A DNA stretch of 64,000 bases from Psychroserpens ponticola (GTDB taxonomy: Bacteria > Bacteroidota > Bacteroidia > Flavobacteriales > Flavobacteriaceae): contig NZ_CP116221.1 in the NCBI RefSeq assembly GCF_023556315.2, forward strand, positions 682,001 through 746,000. Direction: 5' to 3'. The position numbers and the translations under genes were made by a program. This document shows, in pieces, positions 17,568-28,525 of the stretch. A model generated the notes under the pieces. That model did no database searches, was not told the origin of the DNA, and worked only from the letters and a program-made list of their open reading frames with translations. Numbering within the stretch: position 1 is the first letter of the stretch; the number at the start of each line of letters is the position of its first letter.

Positions 17568-17616
17568 AATAAGTTTTGAAGAGATTATATGATGTTTTTT
17601 CTGAAGAAAACTTATT
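17568..17616. other. Inverted repeat upstream of guaA
   Basis: AATAAGTTTT (17568-17577) and AAAACTTATT (17607-17616), perfect 10-bp arms 29 bases apart, just after the decarboxylase gene. It could be a weak terminator or a binding site near the guaA promoter. Confidence 0.35.
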
Positions 17617-17635
17617 AAAATTTATAAATTAAAGG

Positions 17636-17665
17636 TTGTCAAAAAATGGCAATTGATTACTTTTG
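17636..17665 (+). promoter_or_regulatory. Full Bacteroidota promoter (TTG-N19-TACTTTTG) at guaA
   Basis: TTG at 17636-17638, then 19 bases, then TACTTTTG at 17658-17665. Both elements and the spacing fit the flavobacterial consensus. The predicted transcript start would fall on or next to the guaA ATG at 17669, suggesting a leaderless or very short-leader mRNA. Confidence 0.5.
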
Positions 17666-17668
17666 TAC

Positions 17669-19204
17669 ATGCAACACAACAAAGTCCTTATTTTAGATTT
17701 CGGTTCGCAATACACTCAGCTTATTGCGCGTCGTGTGAGAGAGTTAAACATCTACTGCGAAATTCACCCATTCAACAAAATACCCAACGATTCAGACTCC
17801 TTTAAAGCGGTTATTTTATCAGGTAGCCCAAACTCTGTAAGAGGAAAAGATGTATTGCACCCAGACTTGCAAGATATTCGTGGAAAAAAACCAATGTTAG
17901 CCGTTTGTTATGGTGCGCAATATTTGGCACATTTTTCTGGTGGAAAAGTTGCCGAATCAAATACAAGAGAATATGGTAGAGCAAATTTAGATTTTGTAAA
18001 ATCTGATGAAGCATTCTTTGAAAACATACATGAAGGCAGTCAAGTTTGGATGAGCCACAGTGATACTATAAAAGAACTGCCAACAGGAGGTGTTTTGTTA
18101 GCAAGTACAAGCGATGTTGAAAATGCAGCTTATAAAATTGAAGGCGAAAACACCTATGCAATTCAGTTTCATCCAGAAGTATATCATACAACTGATGGTC
18201 ACCAATTGCTAAGTAATTTCTTAATTAAAATTGCTAAAGTAGCACAAGATTGGACACCACAATCCTTCGTTGAAGAAACAGTTGAAAGTCTTAAAGCTGA
18301 AATAGGTAACGATAAAGTCGTTTTAGGCTTATCTGGAGGTGTAGATTCTTCAGTAGCTGCAATGTTATTGCACAAAGCCATTGGCGAAAATTTATATTGC
18401 ATCTTCGTTAATAACGGATTGCTTCGTAAAAATGAATTTGAAGATGTATTGCATCAATACGAAGGCATGGGATTCAATGTAAAAGGAGTTGATGCTTCGG
18501 CACGCTTTTTGGATGCTTTGGCTGGTAAGAGCGATCCTGAAGAAAAAAGAAAGACGATAGGTCGTGTGTTCATTGAGGTTTTTGATGATGAAGCGCATCG
18601 TATTCAAGATGTGAAATGGTTAGCACAAGGTACCATTTATCCAGATGTAATCGAAAGTGTTTCGGCAACTGGAGGACCAAGTGCTACGATTAAAAGTCAT
18701 CATAATGTTGGAGGTTTACCAGATTTTATGAAACTGAAAATAGTCGAACCACTAAAAACATTATTTAAAGATGAGGTTAGACGTGTTGGTGCTTCTATGA
18801 ATATGGATGCACAACTATTAGGTCGTCATCCATTTCCTGGTCCAGGACTTGCAATTCGTATTCTTGGTGATCTAACTCTAGAGAAAGTACGTATATTACA
18901 AGAGGTTGATGCTGTTTTTATTAATAACTTGAAATCTTGGAATTTATATGATAAAGTTTGGCAAGCAGGTGCAATTTTATTACCTGTAAATAGTGTCGGT
19001 GTTATGGGAGACGAAAGAACCTACGAAAAATGCGTCGCTTTAAGAGCTGTTGAAAGTACAGATGGAATGACAGCAGATTGGGTAAATCTTCCATATGAAT
19101 TTTTACAAAAAACCTCTAACGAGATAATAAATAAGGTGAAAGGCGTTAATAGAGTAGTATATGATATTAGCTCAAAACCACCAGCAACTATTGAATGGGA
19201 ATAA
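17669..19204 (+). CDS. guaA: GMP synthase (glutamine-hydrolysing)
   Basis: 511 residues from the ATG at 17669 (a TTG 6 bases upstream is less likely; the start matches the usual N-terminus just before [20 protein letters not shown]). The class I amidotransferase domain has its nucleophile Cys80 in AVCYGAQ and the partner His-Glu in QFHPEV. The ATP-pyrophosphatase domain has the PP-loop [10 protein letters not shown], and the C-terminal dimerisation domain is complete. Reaction: XMP + Gln + ATP to GMP. A good -33/-7 promoter precedes it with almost no leader. Confidence 0.96.
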   Translation: MQHNKVLILDFGSQYTQLIARRVRELNIYCEIHPFNKIPNDSDSFKAVILSGSPNSVRGKDVLHPDLQDIRGKKPMLAVCYGAQYLAHFSGGKVAESNTREYGRANLDFVKSDEAFFENIHEGSQVWMSHSDTIKELPTGGVLLASTSDVENAAYKIEGENTYAIQFHPEVYHTTDGHQLLSNFLIKIAKVAQDWTPQSFVEETVESLKAEIGNDKVVLGLSGGVDSSVAAMLLHKAIGENLYCIFVNNGLLRKNEFEDVLHQYEGMGFNVKGVDASARFLDALAGKSDPEEKRKTIGRVFIEVFDDEAHRIQDVKWLAQGTIYPDVIESVSATGGPSATIKSHHNVGGLPDFMKLKIVEPLKTLFKDEVRRVGASMNMDAQLLGRHPFPGPGLAIRILGDLTLEKVRILQEVDAVFINNLKSWNLYDKVWQAGAILLPVNSVGVMGDERTYEKCVALRAVESTDGMTADWVNLPYEFLQKTSNEIINKVKGVNRVVYDISSKPPATIEWE

Positions 19205-19272
19205 ATTTTGTGACTAATGCGCTGAATTTGTTTCAAAAGAATACACATTCTACATATAAATATATTTTTCGA

Positions 19273-21180
19273 ATGAAAAAAAAATTAATCATCATTGTTA
19301 TTTTGCTTTGCAGTTTTTCTGTAACGGCTCAAGATTACAAAACACACAAAGTCAAAGAAGGCGAAACTATTGAAAAAATTGCTAAGCAATACTTAGTGAC
19401 TCCTTTCGATATTTTAGCACTTAATCCTGATGTGAAAAAGGATTTGAAACCAAATACGGTTTTGATTATTCCAAGATCTCGTGTGAAAAATGAAGAGATT
19501 CCCGAAGAAACGACTGAGCTTATTGGTTATAAAACTCATAAGGTGAGACGGAAAGAAACGCTCTTTAGTATTTCTCAAAAATATGGTATTGAAGTTGAAG
19601 ACATCAAAAAATACAACACAGCATTGTATTCTAAGAATATTAGAAAAGGCGACAAACTACAGATTCCACGTTTTAAGAAAATTGTCAATAAAGTAAAGTT
19701 AAATAATACGATAAAAAAGTATAAAGTTCAGCCTAAAGAAGGCAAATGGAGAGTGGCTTATAAATTCGGAATTACAGTTCCAGATTTAGAAGAATTAAAT
19801 CCAAATATGAATGAAGTGTTACAGCCTGGAGACGAACTAAACGTTCCTAATATTAGTAACAACGAAGAGAAAGCAGTTGATGAAGAATTCAACTATTATA
19901 CAGTTTTAAAGAGTGAAGGTTTTATGGCTTTAAATCGTAAACTCGGTGTGACGCAAGAGGAATTAGAAGCCTTAAACCCTGGACTTAAAGAAGGCGGATT
20001 GAAATTAGGAATGGTTTTAAAAGTACCTGGAAATATCGAAACCACAAATACACTTAGAGATGTTGCGAATACAAATTTATCTGCTAATCTTAAAAATTTA
20101 AGAGCAAAGCGTATTGCTTTAATGTTGCCTTTTAGCTTAAATAAAGTTGATGTCGATTCTGTTCAAGAAGCTAAAAAGATGATTCGTGCCAATGGCTTAT
20201 TATCTGTGTCATTAGATTTTCATTCTGGTGTATTGATGGCTTTAGATTCTGCAAAACAATTAGGTATTTCTACAAATTTAAAAGTTTTGGATACAAGAAA
20301 TCAAATCGCTGAGATTTCGAGTATATTAGATGCTAACGATTTTTCAGAGTACGACGCTGTTATTGGACCATTAATGCCAGCAAATTTAGAGCGTGTTGCT
20401 TCAAAATTAAAAAGTGATCATATTCCAGTGGTATCACCTTTAACAATGCCAAAAAATTTGCACTCGAATGTATTTCAAACCATTCCAACAGACGAATTAT
20501 TAGAGCAAGCTATAATCAATTATATCAAGAAAGATTCCTTTCCTAGGCATATGGTAATTATTTCAGATTCAAAACATAAAGCCATTAGTGATAAGCTGAA
20601 AGGTGAGTTTCCTTCAGCGAAACAAATCCATTCTAGAAAAGATAAAAAAGGAAAAGAAGCCTATTTTATATATCAACAAGATTTAGAAAATGTGTTTCAA
20701 ACAGGAACGAATATCGTGTTTTTAGAAACCGATAATGAAGGCTTTGCATCTAATGTGATTAGTATGATTAATGGTTTAAATATGGACGATCAGAAAATCG
20801 TTTTAATGACGACCAATAAAAATAAAGCTTTTGAAGGTAAAGAGATCTCTAACTACCACTTGTCTAATTTAGAGTTTCATTATCCTTCTGTAAATAAGAC
20901 AATTTCCGTAGGATCACGAGATAACTTTGTCAAAAAATACATGAATACCTATAATGTGAGTCCGAACAAATATGCCGTTCGTGGTTTCGATTTAACCTTA
21001 GATTTGCTATTGCGTTTGGCTTCAGGAGATGATTTATATGAAGCTTCAACTAGTGATATTGAAACTGAATATGTTGAGAACAAATTCAGATATTCAAAAA
21101 AGATGTTTGGTGGTTATTACAACGAAGCGGTATACATTGTAAAGTATGAAGACCTAACAATTGTTGAAGCAAAACAATAA
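19273..21180 (+). CDS. Secreted LysM protein with periplasmic-binding-protein-like domain
   Basis: 635 residues from the ATG at 19273. The frame runs back into the end of guaA, but the signal peptide MKKKLIIIVILLCSFSVTAQ fixes the start. Four LysM-type repeats follow in the first 250 residues: YKTHKVKEGETIEKIAKQY, YKTHKVRRKETLFSISQKYG, and two more diverged ones starting KKYKV and YYTVL. The rest resembles a type I periplasmic-binding fold (RIALMLPFSLNKVD, VIGPLMPANLERVASKLK, PVVSPLTMP). LysM units bind peptidoglycan, so a wall-associated sensor or scaffold is likely. This LysM-PBP arrangement recurs in Bacteroidota; ligand unknown. Confidence 0.85.
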   Translation: MKKKLIIIVILLCSFSVTAQDYKTHKVKEGETIEKIAKQYLVTPFDILALNPDVKKDLKPNTVLIIPRSRVKNEEIPEETTELIGYKTHKVRRKETLFSISQKYGIEVEDIKKYNTALYSKNIRKGDKLQIPRFKKIVNKVKLNNTIKKYKVQPKEGKWRVAYKFGITVPDLEELNPNMNEVLQPGDELNVPNISNNEEKAVDEEFNYYTVLKSEGFMALNRKLGVTQEELEALNPGLKEGGLKLGMVLKVPGNIETTNTLRDVANTNLSANLKNLRAKRIALMLPFSLNKVDVDSVQEAKKMIRANGLLSVSLDFHSGVLMALDSAKQLGISTNLKVLDTRNQIAEISSILDANDFSEYDAVIGPLMPANLERVASKLKSDHIPVVSPLTMPKNLHSNVFQTIPTDELLEQAIINYIKKDSFPRHMVIISDSKHKAISDKLKGEFPSAKQIHSRKDKKGKEAYFIYQQDLENVFQTGTNIVFLETDNEGFASNVISMINGLNMDDQKIVLMTTNKNKAFEGKEISNYHLSNLEFHYPSVNKTISVGSRDNFVKKYMNTYNVSPNKYAVRGFDLTLDLLLRLASGDDLYEASTSDIETEYVENKFRYSKKMFGGYYNEAVYIVKYEDLTIVEAKQ

Positions 21181-21230
21181 TAGCATTACTGTAGCGTTTT
21201 GTGTTTAGCCATTGCACTTAACTAGAAGGT

Positions 21231-21773
21231 ATGCTTACTCGATTTTTTTTAATTCTCGCATTGTGTTTAAATAGCTCAGCTAAAAATGAGGACACCATTT
21301 CTTGGAATGAGTCTAACAAATTATCATGGGCAGATTTTAAAGGCCCAAAAGACACTAGCTCTGATGCCGCAGCTGTTACTGCTTCCGGAATTACATTTTC
21401 ATATGCTGTAAGAAAAACAGATGATCGCATTACTGGTTTTGATGCTGAAGTGTTTGCGCATTTTTATCCTGAAAGTTCGTGGTTTATTAAGGACAGATGC
21501 AATGATTATATTTTAGCACACGAACAGCTTCATTTTGATATTACCGAATTACATGTACGTATTTTTCGTTACAGATTGGCACAATTGGAAGCCTCTCAAA
21601 ACATAAAGACCAAATTAAACGAAGTGCATAAAACCGTTAATAAAGAATTGTCAGATATGCAACACCAATATGATTCGCAAAGTCGAAATTCTATTAATAA
21701 AGAAGAACAAGCCAAATGGACTTCTTATGTTGCTGAAAACTTGCAGAAGTTTGCGGTTTATAAATCTGAGTAG
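21231..21773 (+). CDS. DUF922-family secreted putative zinc protease
   Basis: 180 residues with a signal peptide (MLTRFFLILALCLNSSA). The motif HEQLHFDI gives a HExxH-like pair of His residues plus the following Asp, as in DUF922, a family thought to be zinc proteases. ISWNESNKLSWADFKG near the N-terminus is also typical. It lies 50 bases after the LysM gene in the same direction and may share its transcript. Substrate unknown. Confidence 0.8.
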   Translation: MLTRFFLILALCLNSSAKNEDTISWNESNKLSWADFKGPKDTSSDAAAVTASGITFSYAVRKTDDRITGFDAEVFAHFYPESSWFIKDRCNDYILAHEQLHFDITELHVRIFRYRLAQLEASQNIKTKLNEVHKTVNKELSDMQHQYDSQSRNSINKEEQAKWTSYVAENLQKFAVYKSE

Positions 21774-21781
21774 TGATGATT

Positions 21782-21880
21782 TGTCAGTTCGAGTAGTTTT
21801 AAGGTGTTAGAATCGTATTGAGAACAAGTGATTTTTTAATAATAAATAATACTGTCACTTTGAGCGCAGTCGAGAACTCT
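21782..21880. repeat. Dispersed flavobacterial intergenic repeat fragments
   Basis: Two degenerate units: CAGTTCGAGTAGTTTT ... GTATTGAGAAC (about 21784-21823) and GTCACTTTGAGCGCAGTCGAG (from 21853). Sequences of the form TGTCAxTTCGAGxGxAGTCGAGAA are common intergenic repeats in this family of bacteria. A related fragment is at 48004-48032. Confidence 0.55.
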
Positions 21881-21914
21881 TTTTAGACTATTTTAGTAAC
21901 TTATAATATAGTTA

Positions 21915-22145
21915 ATGCTCCAACCTGACAAACAATTCCTAATCAAACTCGCACACACCAAAATGCCCTTTGGTAAATACGAAGGCAGATACCTCATTGA
22001 CTTGCCAGAATATTACGTGGTTTGGTATCATAACAAAGGTTTCCCAAAAGGAAAACTTGGTGATATGTTGTTACAAGTGTATGAACTCAAACTTAATGGT
22101 TTGGAGTATTTGATTCGTGATATTCGGGAACGGTATCCTAGATGA
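21915..22145 (+). CDS. DUF3820 family small protein
   Basis: 76 residues. The pattern MPFGKYEGRYLIDLPEYYVVW and the later LGDMLLQVYELKLNGLEYL match DUF3820, a small protein family (about 65-80 residues) sometimes described as a quorum-sensing-regulated virulence factor. No signal peptide or membrane segment, so cytoplasmic. Stand-alone gene downstream of the intergenic repeats. Function is not established. Confidence 0.8.
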   Translation: MLQPDKQFLIKLAHTKMPFGKYEGRYLIDLPEYYVVWYHNKGFPKGKLGDMLLQVYELKLNGLEYLIRDIRERYPR

Positions 22146-22351
22146 GGATTAGTGTAGCGCTTAACTAACTGGATATAAAGCTCGTTTTAATGATATATAT
22201 CCAAAGTTAAGTTCGTTTATTTTATCAATAAAGTCAATACGTAGTTCTACTATTGTATTAATAGTTTTGCACAGTCTTCCTTTAAAATTATCTTCAGCCA
22301 TATTTTAACTAATAAACCCAAAACAATTCACTAATTCCTCGTTTTATTTTG

Positions 22352-22359
22352 TAATTTTG
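22352..22359 (+). promoter_or_regulatory. -7 element (TAATTTTG) of pyrG
   Basis: Exact TAnnTTTG match 20 bases before the pyrG ATG. Confidence 0.4.
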
Positions 22360-22370
22360 CATGCGTTTAA

Positions 22371-24017
<1,647 letters not shown>

Positions 24018-24075
24018 TAGTGGACAGCTTTTTGTTAATTGAATAGTGTCCTCTCCTTTTTTTGGAGAAATTTAA

Positions 24076-25998
24076 ATGTATATGGAAGAAAAAAAATTTG
24101 ACTTAAACTCCATCATAGGATTCGTTCTTATTTTCGGAATCTTGATATTCATGATGTGGCAAAATCAGCCAACTCCTGAAGAATTAGCAGAACAAGAAAA
24201 AGCAAAACAAGAACAAGTTGAAGCTGAGAAAAAAGCAGCTCTTGAAACTACAGAAGATACTGTAGTAAGCACAGCAGAAGATTATTCTAATGTGTCACCA
24301 ACCGATTCATTAAAGATTGTTGACTTAAAAAATAAGTTAGGTGCTTTCGCTTATGCAACTACGTTGCCAACAGCAAAAGATAATGAGACAATAGTTGAAA
24401 CAAATGTTCTTGCTTTGAAGTTTAACAATAAAGGTGGATTTCTTTCAGAAGTTAGATTAAAAGAATTTGTAGACTATGATTCGATTCCTATTCACTTGAT
24501 TAAAAATGGAAATCAGAGTTTTAATATTCAATTTCCAACAGCAGATAATCGTATTCTAAATACTCAAGATTTACCGTTTCAGTCTTCAGTAACAAAAAAT
24601 GGAGAAAACACAGTTGTCTCTATGAAACTTAAAGTGTCTGAGAGTCAATTCCTAGAATACCGTTACGAATTAAAACCAGATGATTATATGATAGATTTTT
24701 CAATCGTATCTCAAGGTTTAAATTCTGTTGTTAATAGTTCTCAGGAAATCAATTTAGATTGGAGATTAAAAACCTATCGTCACGATCAAAGTATCACTTA
24801 CGAAAATCGTTACACACGATTAACCTACATGCATGAAGGTGATAAAATTAGTAAGTTGGCTCAAGCTGGTGATGATGAAGAACTCATTGAAGAAGCAAGA
24901 TGGTTATCTTACAGACAACACTTTTTTAGTTCTATTTTAGTTGCAGACGAGCCGTTTAAAAAAGCAACAATTTCATCAGTAGATTTAGTGAAAGATGAGC
25001 ACATTGATACGATTTTTACAAAACAATATGCTTCAAAATTGCCTTTAGCTTTTAAAGGTGGTGAAGCTGATAATAATTTTCAATTATATTTTGGGCCAAC
25101 AGATAGTAAAATCCTAAAACAATATGATTATGATTTAGAAGAAAGTATTCCATTTGGTTGGGGAATTTTTGGATGGATTAACAAGCACTTATTTATTCCG
25201 CTTTTCGGATTCTTAAGTTCGTTCTTGCCTTATGGTATTGCTATTATTGTGATGACCGTTTTAATTAAACTTTTGATGTCATTTGTTCAATACAAGCAAT
25301 TCTTGTCACAAGCTAAGATGCGTGTTTTAAAACCAGAATTAGAAGCGATTAAGGAAAAGCACAAAGACAATAAAATGAAGGCACAACAGGAAACGATGGC
25401 ACTTCAGAACAAAGCAGGCGCAAGTCCGTTAGCAGGATGTTTGCCAGGATTAATTCAATTGCCAGTATTTTATGCATTATTTATGTTCTTTCCAACGGCA
25501 TTTGCATTAAGACAAAAGAGCTTCCTTTGGGCAGATGATTTATCATCTTTTGATTCTATTTATGATTTCCCTCCAGGATTTAGTATTCCTATGTATGGAG
25601 ATCATGTGAGTTTATTTCCAATATTAGCTGCGATTGCAATTTTCTTTTACATGAAAATGACAACTGGTCAACAAATGGCGTCACAACCTACTCAAGAAGG
25701 AATGCCAGATATGGGAAAAATGATGAAGTATATGATTTATTTCTCACCAATACTAATGCTCGTATTCTTTAATCAATATGCTTCAGGTTTGAGTTTGTAT
25801 TACTTTATTTCTAATATGATTAGTATTGCTATTATGTTAGTGATTAAGAATTACATTTTGGATGAAGATAAGATTCATGCTCAGATTCAGGTGAATAAGA
25901 AAAAGCCTAAAAAGCAGAATAAGTTTCAGAAGAAAATGGCAGATATGATGGAGCAGGCTGAAGCACAAAAACAAGCACAACAAAAACGTAAAAAATAA
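24076..25998 (+). CDS. yidC: Membrane protein insertase YidC/Oxa1
   Basis: 640 residues. The N-terminal anchor is about residues 10-25 (SIIGFVLIFGILIFMMWQ). A large periplasmic beta-rich domain to about 360 follows, then the Oxa1 core of five helices beginning near IPLFGFLSSFLPYGIAI, with QFLSQAKMRVLKPELEAI in the first cytoplasmic loop and a Lys-rich C-terminal tail that would contact the ribosome. Function: inserts inner-membrane proteins with or without SecYEG. ATG at 24076; an ATG two codons later is also possible. Followed by a terminator. Confidence 0.96.
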   Translation: MYMEEKKFDLNSIIGFVLIFGILIFMMWQNQPTPEELAEQEKAKQEQVEAEKKAALETTEDTVVSTAEDYSNVSPTDSLKIVDLKNKLGAFAYATTLPTAKDNETIVETNVLALKFNNKGGFLSEVRLKEFVDYDSIPIHLIKNGNQSFNIQFPTADNRILNTQDLPFQSSVTKNGENTVVSMKLKVSESQFLEYRYELKPDDYMIDFSIVSQGLNSVVNSSQEINLDWRLKTYRHDQSITYENRYTRLTYMHEGDKISKLAQAGDDEELIEEARWLSYRQHFFSSILVADEPFKKATISSVDLVKDEHIDTIFTKQYASKLPLAFKGGEADNNFQLYFGPTDSKILKQYDYDLEESIPFGWGIFGWINKHLFIPLFGFLSSFLPYGIAIIVMTVLIKLLMSFVQYKQFLSQAKMRVLKPELEAIKEKHKDNKMKAQQETMALQNKAGASPLAGCLPGLIQLPVFYALFMFFPTAFALRQKSFLWADDLSSFDSIYDFPPGFSIPMYGDHVSLFPILAAIAIFFYMKMTTGQQMASQPTQEGMPDMGKMMKYMIYFSPILMLVFFNQYASGLSLYYFISNMISIAIMLVIKNYILDEDKIHAQIQVNKKKPKKQNKFQKKMADMMEQAEAQKQAQQKRKK

Positions 25999-26021
25999 TT
26001 TATATTTAGATTATAAATAGT

Positions 26022-26054
26022 AAAAGCCTTTGATAATATCATAGGCTTTTTTGT
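26022..26054 (+). terminator. Intrinsic terminator of yidC
   Basis: The stem AAAAGCCT (26022-26029) pairs with AGGCTTTT (26043-26050) followed by T residues. Confidence 0.8.
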
Positions 26055-26166
26055 TTGAAAAAAGCAATTAAAAAGCGCTCCTAGAATTTCTAGAAACGCT
26101 TTCAACCAACCAACTAATCAACTTGTCAAATTAATTTGTAGTACTAATTAATTTGAGTTGAATATC

Positions 26167-27573
26167 TTAAGGACGAATTACTCTATCTACTACATGAACA
26201 ACGCCATTTACAGCTTGTACATCTGTTAGCTCAGCTATGATGCCAATCTCTCTCATTAAAGCATCTGTAAGCGTTAATGTATTTATATCTAATGATAAAT
26301 CTCCTCCTAATGTTGGAACAGTTCCCATTAAACTTTGTAAATCTTCAGCACGAACATTTCCATTTACAACGTGAACTAATAATACAGCATCTACAGTAGT
26401 AGGGTCAATATCACCTAAAGTAGTATTTCCAGTAGGATCTAATTCTAATAATAAATCTTCAAATGCATTGTCTGTTGGAGCAAAAACAGTATATGGTCCA
26501 GCAGAACTATCAGAAACAGTTTCAATCCATGGTACTGTTGGCATACCTGTGTCTGCTAATTGTAAAGCTGAAACTAAGTTCTCTAGAGCATCATTTGTTG
26601 TAGCAAAAGTTGCAATTGTAGGTAAATCAATAACATTATCTACTACATGCACAACACCATTTGTTCCAACAATATCAGTTACCACAACCATTGTTGATCC
26701 GTTTAACTTAACATTGTCTCCAACATTAACATATAAACTTAAAGCGTCTCCATCTGCATTCGTAGCTCCTGTACTAACATAACTAGAAGATAATCCTGAA
26801 GATAAAGCAGTGGTTCCAACAAGCACATGATTTAATAGAATGTTTGATAATATATTGCCATTTGGATTTGTAAATGTAGTAAACGCATCATTAGTTGGTG
26901 CGAATACAGTAAACGGACCATCTCCTTGTAAAGTCGTTACTAAATTTTCAGATGTCAAAGCTCCAGTTAAAGAAGTGAAATTGTCGTTATTTAATGCATG
27001 ATCTACAATATTTGGTAAGCCTAATACGGCATCAATAACATGTACAGTTCCATTTGAAGCAGATATATCTGCAAGATCAGCAGATACTACATTCGCGGTA
27101 TTATTAAATCTTGGTAATGCACTACTAGTATCAAATAATAAGCTTAAATTCTCTCCTCCTGCACCTGCAGCATTAGTTTTTGTATATCCTTTTCCATCAG
27201 CACCAGAAAGTGACACTAAACCTGCAGCACTAACATCGGCAGAGATTACATGATTTCTTAAGATTTGTTCTAAAACAGCAGTGTCTACTTGATCTAAAGG
27301 TGTTCCGTTTAAAAAAGCTGTAAAAGCGTCGTTTGTTGGTGCTAAAACCGTAAATGGTCCATTTCCACTAAGTAATGTTCCTAAATCTCCATCTGCAGCC
27401 TGGATTGCAGTAACTAAACTTGATAAAACTGGCGTTGCTTGAGCCGTTTCAACGATGTTTAATTCTTGTGGTATGGTAGTTGTACCACTGTCATCATCAC
27501 TACTACATGCTTGTAAAACAAGTGCAAATAATAATAGTGGTAATAATTTTAATGTTTTTGAAATAATTTTCAT
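26167..27573 (-). CDS. Fasciclin (FAS1) domain surface lipoprotein, three domains
   Basis: 468 residues. The lipoprotein signal peptide ends with the lipobox LQAC (Cys23), followed by SSDDDSG. An S plus acidic cluster just after Cys is the known surface-export signature in flavobacteria, so it is probably exposed outside the cell. Three FAS1 domains follow: about 40-185 (GPFTVLAPTNDAFTAF, GTVHVIDAVL), 188-312 (GPFTVFAPTNDAFTTF, GVVHVVDNVI) and 315-468 (GPYTVFAPTDNAFEDL, GVVHVVDRVI). FAS1 units mediate adhesion. A -7 element TAAATTTG lies upstream at 27632-27625. Confidence 0.93.
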   Translation of the reverse strand: MKIISKTLKLLPLLLFALVLQACSSDDDSGTTTIPQELNIVETAQATPVLSSLVTAIQAADGDLGTLLSGNGPFTVLAPTNDAFTAFLNGTPLDQVDTAVLEQILRNHVISADVSAAGLVSLSGADGKGYTKTNAAGAGGENLSLLFDTSSALPRFNNTANVVSADLADISASNGTVHVIDAVLGLPNIVDHALNNDNFTSLTGALTSENLVTTLQGDGPFTVFAPTNDAFTTFTNPNGNILSNILLNHVLVGTTALSSGLSSSYVSTGATNADGDALSLYVNVGDNVKLNGSTMVVVTDIVGTNGVVHVVDNVIDLPTIATFATTNDALENLVSALQLADTGMPTVPWIETVSDSSAGPYTVFAPTDNAFEDLLLELDPTGNTTLGDIDPTTVDAVLLVHVVNGNVRAEDLQSLMGTVPTLGGDLSLDINTLTLTDALMREIGIIAELTDVQAVNGVVHVVDRVIRP

Positions 27574-27610
27574 TTTTTTGTGTTTTTAATGTTAAGGTAT
27601 AATAATCTAA

Positions 27611-27641
27611 ATCATTTTGTTTAACAAATTTACAAAATGAT
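27611..27641. promoter_or_regulatory. Perfect dyad between divergent FAS1 and MORN genes
   Basis: ATCATTTTGT (27611-27620) and ACAAAATGAT (27632-27641), 10-bp arms with an 11-base spacer. It overlaps the -7 element TAAATTTG of the FAS1 gene (27632-27625 on the minus strand) and the first ATG of the plus-strand gene, so a bound protein could block both. Confidence 0.5.
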
Positions 27642-28359
27642 TAAACAAAATATTATGAGTCGCTTGTTTTTTATGTTTATTTTAACAATGTCTAGCATTG
27701 TATTATATGCTCAAGGATCTGTAAACCAGCTTGATGAAGACGGAAAGCGTCATGGTGTTTGGGAGAAGTATTTTGATAAAACCGATCAGTTGCGATATGA
27801 AGGGAAATTCGATCATGGCAAAGAAATAGACACGTTTAATTTTTATACGTTAAAGAATAAGAAAAGTGTTTTGAGTGCTGTAAAAGTGTTTAATCCTAAT
27901 AATAATTTGGCATCTGTTAAGTTTATTTCTTCAAGAGGAAAACTGATTAGTGAAGGTACAATGAATGGTAGATTGTATACAGGGAAATGGACCTATTATC
28001 AAAATAAATCTGCAGGAGTATTGTCTGCCGAAACCTATAATGATCAGGGTAAATTAGATGGAGAGAAGATTGTTTATTATCCAAATGGTAAGACCGCTGA
28101 AATTGTTAATTATAAAGACGGAAAGTTTGAAGGGATTTCTAAATGGTATTCTGAAAGAGGCACATTAATAAAAGACTTATTATATAGTAATGATGAACTT
28201 CATGGTTTGGCAAAGTATTATGATGCTGATGGGATTATATTAGCTGAAGGCGAATACCAACACGGACGAAAACATAAAATTTGGAACTATTACGAAGGTG
28301 GAAAGCTTAAAGAATCGAAAGATCATACAAGACGTAGTAAGAATCCGAAAAAGCAATAG
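27637..28359 (+). CDS. Secreted MORN-repeat protein (YwqK-like)
   Basis: 240 residues. Two starts are possible: ATG at 27637 inside the dyad, or ATG at 27655 (MSRLFFMFILTMSS ... LYAQG), which gives a cleaner signal peptide. The body is a string of MORN-like units of about 22 residues: GVWEKYF-xxx-LRYEGKF, GKWTYYQ, DGEKIVYYPNGK, FEGISKWYSERG, HGLAKYYDADG, HKIWNYYEGG. YwqK-type proteins are sometimes listed as antitoxins, but no toxin partner is seen here; a secreted role is more likely. Divergent from the FAS1 lipoprotein. Confidence 0.82.
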   Translation: MIKQNIMSRLFFMFILTMSSIVLYAQGSVNQLDEDGKRHGVWEKYFDKTDQLRYEGKFDHGKEIDTFNFYTLKNKKSVLSAVKVFNPNNNLASVKFISSRGKLISEGTMNGRLYTGKWTYYQNKSAGVLSAETYNDQGKLDGEKIVYYPNGKTAEIVNYKDGKFEGISKWYSERGTLIKDLLYSNDELHGLAKYYDADGIILAEGEYQHGRKHKIWNYYEGGKLKESKDHTRRSKNPKKQ

Positions 28360-28389
28360 TTAAAAGTTATTTGCCATATAATCATTTAC

Positions 28390-28421
28390 AATAGCAACGG
28401 TGTTTACGTTGCTATTTTTAT
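28390..28421 (+). terminator. Intrinsic terminator of the MORN gene
   Basis: The stem ATAGCAACG (28391-28399) pairs with CGTTGCTAT (28407-28415) around a 7-base loop, followed by a T run. Confidence 0.85.
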
Positions 28422-28525
28422 TTCTTAATTTTGTAAAATGAAACATCTAAGCATATGACTTAATAAGTAAAAGGTTATGATAAGATGTTCCATTTGCCCT
28501 TAAAAAAAATAATAATAAATATCAG

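Noticed and set aside
22161-22301. 46-residue minus-strand frame (MAEDNFKGRL ... LYPVS) between the DUF3820 gene and pyrG
   Set aside because: No signal peptide, promoter or terminator seen; could be a chance frame or a decayed gene. Would need conservation in relatives.
27637-28359. Reading the YwqK-like MORN protein as an antitoxin of a toxin-antitoxin pair
   Set aside because: It has a signal peptide and no adjacent toxin; the database label does not fit.
28442-28489. AACATCT/AGATGTT pair in the mnmA leader as a riboswitch
   Set aside because: Only 7-bp arms 34 bases apart, no known riboswitch motif; too weak to call.
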